Assembly (NCBI RefSeq): GCF_042650565.1 | Contig: NZ_JBHSBH010000009.1 | Coordinates: forward strand, 62,001-126,000 | DNA from: Nocardiopsis_B sediminis | GTDB taxonomy: Bacteria; Actinomycetota; Actinomycetes; Streptosporangiales; Streptosporangiaceae | Direction of reading: 5' to 3' | Length of the DNA: 64,000 nucleotides | In this document: positions 49,919 through 58,940 of the stretch, one piece after another | How the letters are laid out: each line of letters begins with the position of its first letter | How positions within the stretch are numbered: position 1 is the stretch's first letter | Made by a program: the position numbers and the translations under genes | Notes under the pieces: generated by a model | Told to the model about the DNA's origin: nothing | The model's input: only the letters and a program-made list of their open reading frames with translations | Databases searched by the model: none

Positions 49919-51907
49919 ATGCCCAACCGCCTCGCAGACGCCACCAGCCCCTACCTGCTCCAGCACGCCGGGAACCCCGTCGACTGGCACCCGTGGGACC
50001 CCGCGGCGTTCGCCGAGGCGCGCGACCGCGATGTCCCGGTGCTGCTGTCGGTGGGGTACGCGGCCTGCCACTGGTGCCATGTCATGGCCCACGAGTCGTT
50101 CGAGGACCCCGCCACCGCCCAGCTCATGAACTCCGCGTTCGTCAACATCAAGGTCGACCGCGAGGAACGCCCCGACATCGACGCCGTCTACATGGAGGCC
50201 ACCCAGGCCATGACCGGCCAGGGCGGCTGGCCCATGACCGTCTTCCTGACCCCCGACGGCGCCCCGTTCTACTGCGGCACCTATTTCCCCCGCGAGCACT
50301 TCCAGCGGCTGCTGATCGGGGTCTCCCGGGCCTGGGGCGAGGAGCGCCACGACGTCGTCGAACAGGGCCGGCGGGTCGTCGACGCCCTCAGCGCCCCCCG
50401 CCGCCTGGGCGGCACCGCCGCCCCGGGCGCCGATGCGCTCGACTCCGCCGTCACCGTGCTCGCCCGCGACTACGACTCCGCCCACGGCGGATTCGGCGGC
50501 GCCCCGAAGTTCCCGCCGTCCATGCTGCTGTCCTTCCTGCTCGCCCAGCACGCCCGCACGGGCGACCCCCGCAGCCGCGACATGGCCGTCGGCACGGCCG
50601 CAGCCATGGCCCGCGGGGGGATGTACGACCAGATCGGCGGCGGCTTCGCCCGCTACTGCGTCGATGCCGAATGGGTCGTCCCGCACTTCGAGAAAATGCT
50701 CTACGACAACGCCCTCCTGCTGCGCGCCTATACCCGGCTCTGGCTGGCCACCGGCGACCCCCTGGCGCGGCGGGTGGCCCTGGAGACCGCCGACTGGATG
50801 GTCGCCGGGCTGGGCACCGCCGAAGGCGGCTTCGCCTCGGCCCTCGACGCCGACAGCGAGGGCGTGGAGGGGCGGTACTACGTCTGGACCCCTGAACAGC
50901 TCGCCGACGTCCTCGGCGCCGACGACGCCGCCTGGGCCGCCCGCCTGTTCGGCGTCACCGAGACCGGCACGTTCGAGCACGGCAGCTCCGTGCTCCAGCT
51001 GCCCGCCGACCCCGACGACCCCGCCCGCTACGCACGCGTCCGCGCCGCCCTGCTGGCGGAGCGCGCCACCCGGGTGCCGCCGGCGCGCGACGACAAGGTC
51101 GTCGCCGCCTGGAACGGCCTGGCCATCGCCGCGCTGGCCGAATCCGGGGCGCTGTTCGAGCGGCCCGACCTCGTCGAACGCGCCCGCGAGGCCGCCGATC
51201 TCCTGGAGCGGGTGCACATCGGCGACGGCCGCATCCTGCGCACCTCCCGCGACGGAGCGGCCGGCACCGGCGCGGGCGTCCTGGAGGACTATGCCGACGT
51301 CGCCGAGGGCCTGCTCGCCCTGCACGCGGTCACCGGCGAACCTCAATGGGTCGCCACCGCCGGCTCCCTGCTCGACTCCGTCCTGGACCGCTTCGCCGAC
51401 GACGACGGCGGGTTCTACGACACCGCAGACGACGCCGAATCACTCTTCACCCGGCCGCAGGACCCCACCGACAACGCCACCCCCTCCGGCCGCTTCGCGG
51501 CGGCCGGCGCGCTGCTGGGCTATGCCGGGCTCACCGGGTCGCAGCGCCATCGCGAGGCCGCCGAACGCGCCCTCGCTCCGGTGGAGCCGCTGGCCCGCAA
51601 GGCCCCGCGGTTCGCGGGGTGGGGGCTGACCGTCGCCGAATCCCTGCTCGCCGGCCCGCTGGAGATCGCCGTCGTCGGCCCCGAGGGCGACCCCGCCACC
51701 GATGCCCTGCACCGCGAGGCGCTGCGCTCGGCCCCGTTCGGCACCGCCATCACCCGGGGGGACGGCCGCGGCCACCACGGGATCCCGCTCCTCGCCGACC
51801 GCCCGATGCTCGACGGCGCCCCGGCCGCCTATGTCTGCCGGGGGTTCACCTGCAAGCTCCCCGTCTCCACCCCCGAGGCCCTGCGTGAGCACATAGCAGC
51901 CATCTGA
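49919..51907 (+). CDS. DUF255 thioredoxin-like / six-hairpin protein (YyaL, SPATA20 family)
   Basis: A 662-residue two-domain protein. The N-terminal thioredoxin fold (DUF255) holds PYLLQHAGNPVDWHPW, the CxxC of ACHWCHVMAHESFED, VNIKVDREERPDID and GGWPMTVFLTPDG. The rest is an alpha/alpha barrel (FGGAPKFPPSMLLSFLL, GGMYDQIGGGFARYCVD, FEKMLYDNALLLRAY, ALDADSEGVEGRYYVW). M. tuberculosis has a homologue near mca. Function is unclear; links to sugar or redox metabolism have been suggested. The ATG at 49919 directly precedes the conserved start NRLADATSPYL. Confidence 0.93.
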   Translation: MPNRLADATSPYLLQHAGNPVDWHPWDPAAFAEARDRDVPVLLSVGYAACHWCHVMAHESFEDPATAQLMNSAFVNIKVDREERPDIDAVYMEATQAMTGQGGWPMTVFLTPDGAPFYCGTYFPREHFQRLLIGVSRAWGEERHDVVEQGRRVVDALSAPRRLGGTAAPGADALDSAVTVLARDYDSAHGGFGGAPKFPPSMLLSFLLAQHARTGDPRSRDMAVGTAAAMARGGMYDQIGGGFARYCVDAEWVVPHFEKMLYDNALLLRAYTRLWLATGDPLARRVALETADWMVAGLGTAEGGFASALDADSEGVEGRYYVWTPEQLADVLGADDAAWAARLFGVTETGTFEHGSSVLQLPADPDDPARYARVRAALLAERATRVPPARDDKVVAAWNGLAIAALAESGALFERPDLVERAREAADLLERVHIGDGRILRTSRDGAAGTGAGVLEDYADVAEGLLALHAVTGEPQWVATAGSLLDSVLDRFADDDGGFYDTADDAESLFTRPQDPTDNATPSGRFAAAGALLGYAGLTGSQRHREAAERALAPVEPLARKAPRFAGWGLTVAESLLAGPLEIAVVGPEGDPATDALHREALRSAPFGTAITRGDGRGHHGIPLLADRPMLDGAPAAYVCRGFTCKLPVSTPEALREHIAAI

Positions 51908-52034
51908 CCCCGGGGCGGTGGCCGAGGCGGCCCCTGGGCGGGCGAGGGACGGCCGCCGCATCCGGCGGCGCCCCTCCTCGGCCCGGGGAAGCCGCCGCCT
52001 CCGCCCGGAGCCCTTCACCCCCCGCCGGGGCCGG

Positions 52035-53411
52035 TCAGACGAGCCGGGTCCCCGCGATGATCCGGTTCACCACCTCGGGGCGCCGGTCCGGCTGGCGGAC
52101 CTCCAGATAGAGCGTGCGGTCGGCGGTGGTCGAGCGCAGGGCCGCCATGGTGAGGGCGCCCCCGCAGTCGGGCCAGTACCACACCTCGCCGCGCCAGCGC
52201 CGGTCGGCGAACGTCCGCCGCTCCACGCGGCCCGCGCAGGGTACGGCGCCCACCGTCGGCGTCAGCCCGTCGGCTCCGCCGGCCCCCCTCTCGCGGGGGA
52301 GCAGCGCGGCGAACACACCCGACACCGCACCGTCCCCGTCGCCCCACGCATCGATGTCGGTGGCCACCAGCAGGCCGTCGTCCACCGCGTCGGGCTCCCC
52401 GTCCACGCCGGGCGACAGCCCGCTGTGGAACTGTTGCGCCCAGGCGCCCGGGACCGCCAGGTGGAGGTCGCCGGCCGCGGCCCGCACCGCGGTGAACTCC
52501 AGCCCTGGTGAACCCGCCGCGGCGGTGGTCCCGAACGCCAGCGCGGTCACCGCGGCGGCCACGGCCGCGGTGCGCCGCCCCACCGGGCGCAGCCGCGACG
52601 CCCAGGTCCTCCGGCGCGATCCCGGGCTCATCCGGATGGCGCGGATCCGGTCGGTGAACGCCTTGGCGTCGGGCGGGCGCTGGCCTCGGTCGGCCGAGAG
52701 CGCCGACATGATCAGCGCGTCGAGCTCGCGGGGCAGCCCGGGGCGCAGCCGGCTGGGCGGCACCCGGACCGGCGGTTGCGGCGGGCGGCGGCCGGTGAGC
52801 AGCTCATAGGCGACCGCCCCCAGGGAGTAGACGTCGGCCCGCACGTCGAGGTCGCCGGCGGGGCTGCCCTGCTCGGGCGACATGTACCCCGGCGTGCCCG
52901 CCGCCTGGGTGAACCCCGACGCCCCGTCGATGGCCTTGGCGAACCCGAGGTCGGCCACGAGCACACGCTGCCCGACCGGCGACGACTGCAACAGCACATT
53001 GGACGGCTTGATGTCCCGGTGAATGGTGCCGTGCCGGTGCAGTACCGTGACACCCTGGCCGATTTCGGTCAGGAGTCGCAGGGCTTCGTCGAGTTGCAGC
53101 CGTTTCCGTGCGATCAGGTCGGCGACGCTGCCCTGGTCGGCGTAGGGCATGACGAAGTAGGGCCGGTCATCGGGGAGGGTGCCGATGTCGTGCACACGCA
53201 CGAGCCAGGCGGAGTCCGCCTGTCGCAGTATTCGCGCCTCCTCGAGGAACCGCTGGTGGATGTCGAGCTGGTGGGTCCAGTTCTCGGCGAGGACCTTGAC
53301 GGCCACGGGGGTGTCGAGCCGGTCGTCGTGCGCGAGCCAGACCGTTGCGAACGAGCCCGATCCCAAGTGTCGTATGACGCGGTATCGGCCGAACGTGTCC
53401 GGTTGTGCCAC
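52035..53411 (-). CDS. Membrane Ser/Thr protein kinase
   Basis: A 458-residue PknB-type kinase. It has the Gly loop LGSGSFATVW, the ATP Lys in VAVKVL, the catalytic loop IHRDIKPSNVLL, DLG in place of DFG (VADLGFAKA) and the activation segment GTPGYMSPEQ. After the kinase domain (about 1-265) come a basic stretch, one membrane segment (about 300-320) and an outer domain of about 135 residues with paired cysteines (VPCAGRV, WPDCGG) and no PASTA repeat. It is divergent from an ECF sigma gene. The GTG start lacks a clear ribosome-binding site. Confidence 0.9.
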   Translation of the reverse strand: MAQPDTFGRYRVIRHLGSGSFATVWLAHDDRLDTPVAVKVLAENWTHQLDIHQRFLEEARILRQADSAWLVRVHDIGTLPDDRPYFVMPYADQGSVADLIARKRLQLDEALRLLTEIGQGVTVLHRHGTIHRDIKPSNVLLQSSPVGQRVLVADLGFAKAIDGASGFTQAAGTPGYMSPEQGSPAGDLDVRADVYSLGAVAYELLTGRRPPQPPVRVPPSRLRPGLPRELDALIMSALSADRGQRPPDAKAFTDRIRAIRMSPGSRRRTWASRLRPVGRRTAAVAAAVTALAFGTTAAAGSPGLEFTAVRAAAGDLHLAVPGAWAQQFHSGLSPGVDGEPDAVDDGLLVATDIDAWGDGDGAVSGVFAALLPRERGAGGADGLTPTVGAVPCAGRVERRTFADRRWRGEVWYWPDCGGALTMAALRSTTADRTLYLEVRQPDRRPEVVNRIIAGTRLV

Positions 53412-53597
53412 AGGTACTGCTTTTACCAGAGCCGGGCGGGGCAAACGTCCGCCAGCGTGCGGGAGCCGGGCGTCCGATCTTCCGGATCGCGTAGAGAACC
53501 GACCATGGTGTGAACCTCGTAAGTATGTAAGTAGCGGATGGGCGTGTGACAACTAAGACGGCATGTGCGTCTTTTCGACAGCAGGGAGTTACCAGCC

Positions 53598-54191
53598 GTG
53601 CGAAAAATTGACAAGGGCTCGGGATCCCGACGTTCGGCCGCCAAGGTCGACGATTCCCTCGAAGAGCTGGCGCGACGTGCGCGCGACGGCGACTCCGACG
53701 CCATCAACGATCTCCTCCGCAGGATCCAGCCCGAAGTGCTGCGCCGGTGCGCCCGCTTCCTGCCCTACCGCCAGGACGCCGAGGAGGCGTGCCAGGACGC
53801 CCTGCTGAGGGTGGCGCGCAACATCGGCTCATTCAAGGGCGATTCGCTGTTCACCACGTGGCTGTATACGGTGGTGTCGAATTCGGCGCGGCAGACCTAC
53901 CGGTCGATGAAGCGACGCTCCGCAGAGCTTCCGACCGAGGCCGACCGCATACCGCAGCAGCGCGACCCGCGCACCACGAGCGTCATCGCCGGGTCTCGGA
54001 TCGATCTGCTGGAGGCCCTCGACCAGCTCGAACGCGACCGCCCCAACCTGGTCGCCCCGCTGGTCCTGCGCGACCTCTGCCAGATGGATTACAACGAGAT
54101 CGCCGCTGAACTCGACCTGGCCCTTGGGACCGTCAAGTCCCGGATCCACGAGGGCCGCAAGCACGTGCGCAAGTCGCTGGCCGTGACGTAA
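53598..54191 (+). CDS. ECF-type sigma factor (sigma-70 family)
   Basis: A 197-residue sigma factor with region 2 (about 40-105: INDLLRRIQPEVLRRCARFLPYRQDAEEACQDALLRVARNIGSFKGDSLFTTWLYTVVSNSARQTYR) and region 4 (about 140-190: LRDLCQMDYNEIAAELDLALGTVKSRIHEGRKHVRKSL). The DAEEACQ motif for -10 recognition is intact. No anti-sigma gene is adjacent; instead a Ser/Thr kinase gene is divergent from it. The GTG at 53598 has GGGAG about 10 nt upstream; a GTG at 53565 is possible. Confidence 0.9.
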   Translation: MRKIDKGSGSRRSAAKVDDSLEELARRARDGDSDAINDLLRRIQPEVLRRCARFLPYRQDAEEACQDALLRVARNIGSFKGDSLFTTWLYTVVSNSARQTYRSMKRRSAELPTEADRIPQQRDPRTTSVIAGSRIDLLEALDQLERDRPNLVAPLVLRDLCQMDYNEIAAELDLALGTVKSRIHEGRKHVRKSLAVT

Positions 54192-54326
54192 CGGACTCAA
54201 GCCGCTTACTCTGATGTGTGGAAACGCGCATCACCAGGCTTGGGGCGCCGCGCCGGGTCCTGTGATGAGGGAACCCGGAACCGTTCCGTGGGTCCCCTTC
54301 GACGGCGGCGAAAGGGAGCAACGTCC

Positions 54327-55088
54327 ATGGGGTTCCGTGATCCCCTGTACTGGCTGTACGAGCGTCGGCTGGAGCGCAAGCTCGGCAGCTACGAGATCCC
54401 CCGGCACGTCGGGGTGATCCTCGACGGCAACCGCCGCTGGGCCAAGGCCAGCGGTCTGGCCAGTGTGGAGCAGGGGCACCGCGCCGGCTCCGACAAGATC
54501 TTCGAGCTGCTGGGCTGGTGCGACGAAGTCGGTGTGCAGGTGGTCACCCTGTGGCTGCTGTCCACCGACAACCTCGCCCGCCCCCCTGAACAGCTCGAAC
54601 CCCTCTTGCAGATCATCGAGGACACCGTCACCCGGCTGCGCCGCGAGGGCTGGAACGTCAACCCCGTGGGCGCGCTCGACCTGCTGCCCGATTCCACCGG
54701 CCGTGTGCTGAAAGAGGCCGCCGCGGCCACATCCGGCGGTTCCGGCCTGATTGTGAATGTTGCGGTCGGGTATGGAGGAAGGCGTGAGATCGCTGATGCG
54801 GTTCGGTCGCTCCTCCTCGCGGAGGCGGCCAAGGGCACCTCTATCGAGGAGCTGGCCGAACGCCTCGACCTGGAGCACATCTCCGAGCATCTCTACACCC
54901 GCGGCCAGCCCGACCCCGAGCTCCTCATCCGGACCTCGGGGGAGCAGCGGCTCTCCGGCTTCCTGCTCTGGCAGAGCGCGCATTCGGAGTTCTACTTCTG
55001 CGAGGTCTTCTGGCCTGCCTTCCGCAGAGTCGACTTCCTGCGCGCGCTCCGGTCCTACGGCGCGCGGAACCGACGGTTCGGCTCCTGA
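54327..55088 (+). CDS. Short-chain (Z)-isoprenyl diphosphate synthase (UppS family)
   Basis: A 253-residue cis-prenyltransferase. It has the diphosphate-binding VGVILDGNRRWAK (Asp33), LWLLSTDNLARP, VAVGYGGRREIADA, and the C-terminal LLIRTSGEQRLSGFLLWQSAHSEFYF. The family makes (Z)-prenyl diphosphates for lipid carriers. This member resembles the M. tuberculosis Rv1086 type, which makes Z,E-farnesyl diphosphate, and it lies in the same gene neighbourhood. It could feed the undecaprenyl/decaprenyl carrier used by the wall-polymer locus. AAAGGGAG lies 9 nt before the ATG. Confidence 0.92.
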   Translation: MGFRDPLYWLYERRLERKLGSYEIPRHVGVILDGNRRWAKASGLASVEQGHRAGSDKIFELLGWCDEVGVQVVTLWLLSTDNLARPPEQLEPLLQIIEDTVTRLRREGWNVNPVGALDLLPDSTGRVLKEAAAATSGGSGLIVNVAVGYGGRREIADAVRSLLLAEAAKGTSIEELAERLDLEHISEHLYTRGQPDPELLIRTSGEQRLSGFLLWQSAHSEFYFCEVFWPAFRRVDFLRALRSYGARNRRFGS

Positions 55089-55373
55089 GCACCGCCACCC
55101 CAGTCCACACCACCGCACAGATCGGAGGAAAACCCCCGTAACCGGGTGTTCACACGCCATGCGACCTGGGGGTCTTGCTCTTTTGGCGCAGCCGGGTACC
55201 GTCGAAACCAGTGGATGGTGCGCATCCGTCCACTCGGGAGGCCCCGATCGTTTGAGGTCCTGGTCATTGAAGGAGCTCATGGTGACGAGGGCCGGTCCCG
55301 GCCCTCATGGGGCTGGTCCCGGTCCTTGGATTCCCGTGAGACCAGGGCACCCCGGTGCCCAAGGGGAGAACGA

Positions 55374-56723
55374 GTGGCTAGTTCCTCGACCTACCGCCGT
55401 GACCTTGACGCCCCTGCCGCCCGCGGGGAGGTGAGCCAACGGCGGATCTACGTGCTCGACACCAGCGTCCTGCTGGCCGACCCGATGTCGATCACCCGGT
55501 TCGCCGAGCACGAGGTGGTCCTGCCGATCGTGGTGATCACCGAGCTGGAGAGCAAGCGGCACCACCCCGAACTCGGGTACTTCGCCCGCGAGGCGCTGCG
55601 CCGGCTCGACGACCTCCGGGTCGCCCACGGCAGCCTCCACGACGACGTCCCGGTCAACGAGCACGGCGGCACGCTGCGGGTGGAACTCAACCACAGCGAC
55701 CCCTCCGTCCTTCCCGCCGGGTTCCGGCAGGGCGACAACGACACCCGCATCCTCACCGTCGCGTGCAACCTGCGCGATGACGGTGGCGACGCCGGCGTCG
55801 TCCTGGTCAGCAAGGACCTGCCGATGCGCATCAAGGCGTCGTCCATCGGCCTGGACGCCGACGAGTACCGCGCCGAGCTCGCCATCGAGCACGGCTGGAC
55901 CGGCATGGCCGAGCTCGAAGTGCCCGCTCACGAGATCGCCGAGCTGTTCGACGGCGGCACCGCCGACATCGAGGCCGCACGCGACCTCCCCTGCCACACC
56001 GGCCTGGTCCTGGTCTCCGAACGCGGCAAGGCCCTGGGCCGGGTCCTGCCCGACAAGTCGGTGAAGGTCGTCAAGGGCGACCGCGACGTCTTCGGGCTCC
56101 ACGGGCGCAGCGCCGAGCAGCGCATCGCGCTCGACCTGCTCACCGACCCCGACGTCGGCATCGTGTCGCTGGGCGGCCGGGCCGGCACCGGGAAGTCGGC
56201 CCTCGCCCTGTGCGCGGGGCTCGACGCCGTGCTCGAACGCGGGCTGTACCGCAAGGTCATGGTCTTCCGGCCGCTGTACGCGGTGGGCGGCCAGGAGCTC
56301 GGCTACCTGCCCGGCACCGAGAACGAGAAGATGACGCCGTGGTCGCAGGCGGTCCACGACACCCTTTCCGCCGTCACCACGCCCGAGGTCATCGACGAGG
56401 TCGTGGAGCGCGGGATGCTGGAGGTCCTCCCGCTCACCCACATCCGCGGCCGGTCGCTGCACGACGCCTTCGTGATCGTCGACGAGGCGCAGTCGCTGGA
56501 GCGCGGGGTGCTGCTGACCGTGCTCTCGCGCCTCGGCGAGAACTCCCGCGTGGTCCTCACCCACGACGTCGCCCAGCGCGACAACCTCCGGGTGGGCAGG
56601 TACGACGGCGTCGTCGCCGTGGTCGAGAAGCTCAAGGGCCACCCGCTGTTCTCGCACATCACCCTCACCCGCTCTGAGCGCTCGCCCATCGCGGCGCTGG
56701 TCACCGAGATGCTGGAGGGCTGA
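55374..56723 (+). CDS. phoH2: PhoH2: PIN ribonuclease domain fused to a PhoH ATPase/helicase
   Basis: A 449-residue fusion. The N-terminal PIN domain (about 20-150) has YVLDTSVLLADP, VITELESKRH, GDNDTRILTVA and VLVSKDLPMRIKA, the acidic residues of a metal-dependent RNase. The C-terminal PhoH domain (about 235-449) has FGLHGRSAEQRIALDLL, Walker A GGRAGTGKSA, Walker B AFVIVDEAQSLE and LTHDVAQRDN. Mycobacterial PhoH2 unwinds and cuts RNA. AAGGGGAG lies 6 nt before the GTG. A short frame with its own ribosome-binding site overlaps the start. It is followed by a very strong hairpin. Confidence 0.93.
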   Translation: MASSSTYRRDLDAPAARGEVSQRRIYVLDTSVLLADPMSITRFAEHEVVLPIVVITELESKRHHPELGYFAREALRRLDDLRVAHGSLHDDVPVNEHGGTLRVELNHSDPSVLPAGFRQGDNDTRILTVACNLRDDGGDAGVVLVSKDLPMRIKASSIGLDADEYRAELAIEHGWTGMAELEVPAHEIAELFDGGTADIEAARDLPCHTGLVLVSERGKALGRVLPDKSVKVVKGDRDVFGLHGRSAEQRIALDLLTDPDVGIVSLGGRAGTGKSALALCAGLDAVLERGLYRKVMVFRPLYAVGGQELGYLPGTENEKMTPWSQAVHDTLSAVTTPEVIDEVVERGMLEVLPLTHIRGRSLHDAFVIVDEAQSLERGVLLTVLSRLGENSRVVLTHDVAQRDNLRVGRYDGVVAVVEKLKGHPLFSHITLTRSERSPIAALVTEMLEG

Positions 56724-56779
56724 CAGGGCAGGGCCGTCGTGCTGTCTCCATGACGGCCGGTCCACCGCACCGCTTTCAC

Positions 56780-56813
56780 GCCGCCGGGCGGGCCCGCGGG
56801 CCCGCCCGGCGGC
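56780..56813 (+). terminator. Terminator of phoH2
   Basis: GCCGCCGGGCGGGCCC and its exact complement are separated by only GC, giving a near-perfect 34-nt palindrome 57 nt after the stop. Confidence 0.75.
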
Positions 56814-56950
56814 GGTGTTTCCCCAGGCCCCAGGCGCCTGCGCGTTCACGGCGGCGTCGGCGGCCGTTGGGCCGCAGGTCGCGGCCGGGGTGTAGAAACC
56901 ACGGTGCGCCCCCCGCACCCGCGCACCGCCACGACGAGGAGACCGCGCCC

Positions 56951-58531
56951 GTGACCGTCCCACCTTCCCCCGCAACCCCGCCCCCTCCCCGGCCCCTGCT
57001 GTCCCGCCGCTCCCTCCTGCGCTACGGGGCCGTGGGGATCGGGGCCGCCACCGCAGGCTCGATCGCCGGCGCCCCCGCGCTCGCCCAGGGCCGCAACCGC
57101 CCCGTTCTCACCCACGGCATCCAGCTGGGCGACCCGCGCGGCGACGGCGCCGTGGTGTGGACGCGCGCCGACCGCGCCGCCCGCATGGTGATCGAGGTCG
57201 CGACCCGGCCCGACTTCGCCGATGCCCGCACCGTCCGGGGTCCCCTGCTCACCCCTGAGAGCGACGGCACCGGACGCCTGCGGATCACCGGGGTCGAGCC
57301 CGGCCGCGAGGTGTTCGTCCGCGTTAGCGCGGAGTCCGGCCGTGCGTCCAGCGAGGCCGTCGAGGGGTCCTTCCGCACCCCCGGCGGCGGTGACCGCCCC
57401 ATCCGCTTCGTGTGGTCGGGCGACGTGGCGGGCCAGGGCTGGGGCATCAACCCCGACATCGGGGGGATGCCGATCTTCCGGGCCATGGCCGAACGCGACC
57501 CCGACTTCTTCCTGCACAGCGGCGACGTCTGCTACGCCGACGGCCCCATCGAGGAGCAGGTCGCCCTGCCCGACGGCCGGACCTGGCGCAACCTGGTCAC
57601 CCCGGAGAAGACCAAGGTCGCCGAGACCCTGGCGGAGTTCCGCGGCCAGTACGCCTACAACCTGCTCGACGACAACCTGCGCGGCCTCACGGCCCGCGTC
57701 CCGCAGATCGTCCAGTGGGACGACCACGAGGTCACCAACAACTGGTACCCGGGCGAGATCCTCCAGGACGACCGCTACACCGAGACCCGCGTGGACGTGC
57801 TGGCCCGGCGCGCGCACCGCGCGTTCCACGAGTGGCAGCCGATCGTCCCCACCGAGGCGGTCGACGGGCGCATCCACCGCCGGATCGGCTACGGCCCCGA
57901 CCTCGACGTCTTCGTGATCGACATGCGCCCCTACCGCGACGCCAACTCGCCGGGCGAGGAGCCGCTGGAGCGCATCCTCGGCCGGCGGCAGGCCGACTGG
58001 CTGGTGCGCTCGCTGAGCGAGTCGACGGCCACCTGGAAGGTCGTCGCGGCGGACATGCCCATCGGCGTGGTGGTGCCCGACGGCGACGAGGACATCGAGG
58101 CCGTGGCCAACGGCCTGCCCGGCGCCCCCCGCGGCCGCGAGGCCGAGATCGCCGACGTGCTCCAGCGGATCCACCGCAACGGCGTGCGCGACGTGGTGTG
58201 GCTGACCGCCGACGTGCACTACTCCGCCGCGCACCACTACTCCCCGGACCGCGCCGCCTCCGGCACCGAGTTCTCCCCGTTCTGGGAGTTCGTCTCGGGC
58301 CCGCTGCACGCGGGGGCGTTCGGACCCAACGAGCTCGACCCGACCTTCGGCCCCGAGGCCGTGTTCGTGTCCGCGCCGCCCGAACCGAACACCTCCCCGC
58401 TGGACGGGTTCCAGCACTTCGGCGAGGTCGAGATCGACCCGGAGAGCAAGGAGTTCACCGTCCACCTGCGCGACATCGCCGGCGAGAGCCTGTGGTCGCG
58501 CACCCTCACCCCCGAGGGCAACGCCTCCTGA
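56951..58531 (+). CDS. phoD: PhoD-type alkaline phosphatase/phosphodiesterase, Tat-exported
   Basis: A 526-residue PhoD enzyme. The twin-arginine signal SRRSLLRYGAVGIGAATAGSIAGAPALA (about 18-46) predicts folded export with metals bound. An Ig-like N-domain (THGIQLGDPRGDGAVVWTRADR) leads to the catalytic domain with FVWSGDVAGQGWG, FFLHSGDVCYADGP, QWDDHEVTNNWYPGE, VVAADMPIGV and WLTADVHYSAAHHYSP, the Ca/Fe ligands. PhoD enzymes hydrolyse phosphodiesters including teichoic acid. This could recycle the wall polymer made elsewhere in the window, which is inference. GAGGAGA lies upstream of the GTG. Confidence 0.93.
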   Translation: MTVPPSPATPPPPRPLLSRRSLLRYGAVGIGAATAGSIAGAPALAQGRNRPVLTHGIQLGDPRGDGAVVWTRADRAARMVIEVATRPDFADARTVRGPLLTPESDGTGRLRITGVEPGREVFVRVSAESGRASSEAVEGSFRTPGGGDRPIRFVWSGDVAGQGWGINPDIGGMPIFRAMAERDPDFFLHSGDVCYADGPIEEQVALPDGRTWRNLVTPEKTKVAETLAEFRGQYAYNLLDDNLRGLTARVPQIVQWDDHEVTNNWYPGEILQDDRYTETRVDVLARRAHRAFHEWQPIVPTEAVDGRIHRRIGYGPDLDVFVIDMRPYRDANSPGEEPLERILGRRQADWLVRSLSESTATWKVVAADMPIGVVVPDGDEDIEAVANGLPGAPRGREAEIADVLQRIHRNGVRDVVWLTADVHYSAAHHYSPDRAASGTEFSPFWEFVSGPLHAGAFGPNELDPTFGPEAVFVSAPPEPNTSPLDGFQHFGEVEIDPESKEFTVHLRDIAGESLWSRTLTPEGNAS

Positions 58532-58547
58532 CGGACGCCGTCGGCAC

Positions 58548-58578
58548 CGCGGGCCCACACGCCGAGTGCGGGCCCGCG
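58548..58578 (+). terminator. Terminator of phoD
   Basis: CGCGGGCCCACAC pairs with GTGCGGGCCCGCG (one G-U), loop GCCGA, 16 nt after the stop. Confidence 0.75.
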
Positions 58579-58940
58579 TCGCATATGCCACACTCGGCAC
58601 CCCCTCACCCTCAGTGTGTTCGCCCTGGTATCGGCCGTTTCGCCCCTAACTGTCGGTAATGTGATTCAGGCCATATTTCAAAGGGTGTTACGGGGTCGTG
58701 ATCATGCGGCATGGTTGGTCCCGTTTCTGAAGGAGCCCCTTGGGACGCGCGTGGCGCATCGTCGAGATGCCCCCCGATCACCCGCGCGCGTGACCTCCAG
58801 CGACGACGGCGGCCAGCCAGCGATCACTGCGCGCCACGTCACGTCCGTCGCCTGCACCCCGATGACAGCATCTGCGAGCCCAGGGGCCGTGGTCGATCGT
58901 GCGCGTATCGCTGGGCGCACGGCTGACGAAAGGGCGATTC
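58579..58940 (+). other. Long leader of the lytic-transglycosylase-like gene
   Basis: 362 bp between the phoD terminator and the next start. The part 58610-58700 is less GC-rich and probably holds the promoter. The rest would be an untranslated leader of up to about 200 nt. Genes for peptidoglycan-remodelling exoenzymes in actinomycetes often have cyclic-di-AMP riboswitches in such leaders, but I could not match that motif here. Confidence 0.4.

Noticed and set aside
58579..58940. A cyclic-di-AMP (ydaO-type) riboswitch
   Set aside because: The place is suitable, but I could not align the conserved stretches of that motif to the sequence.
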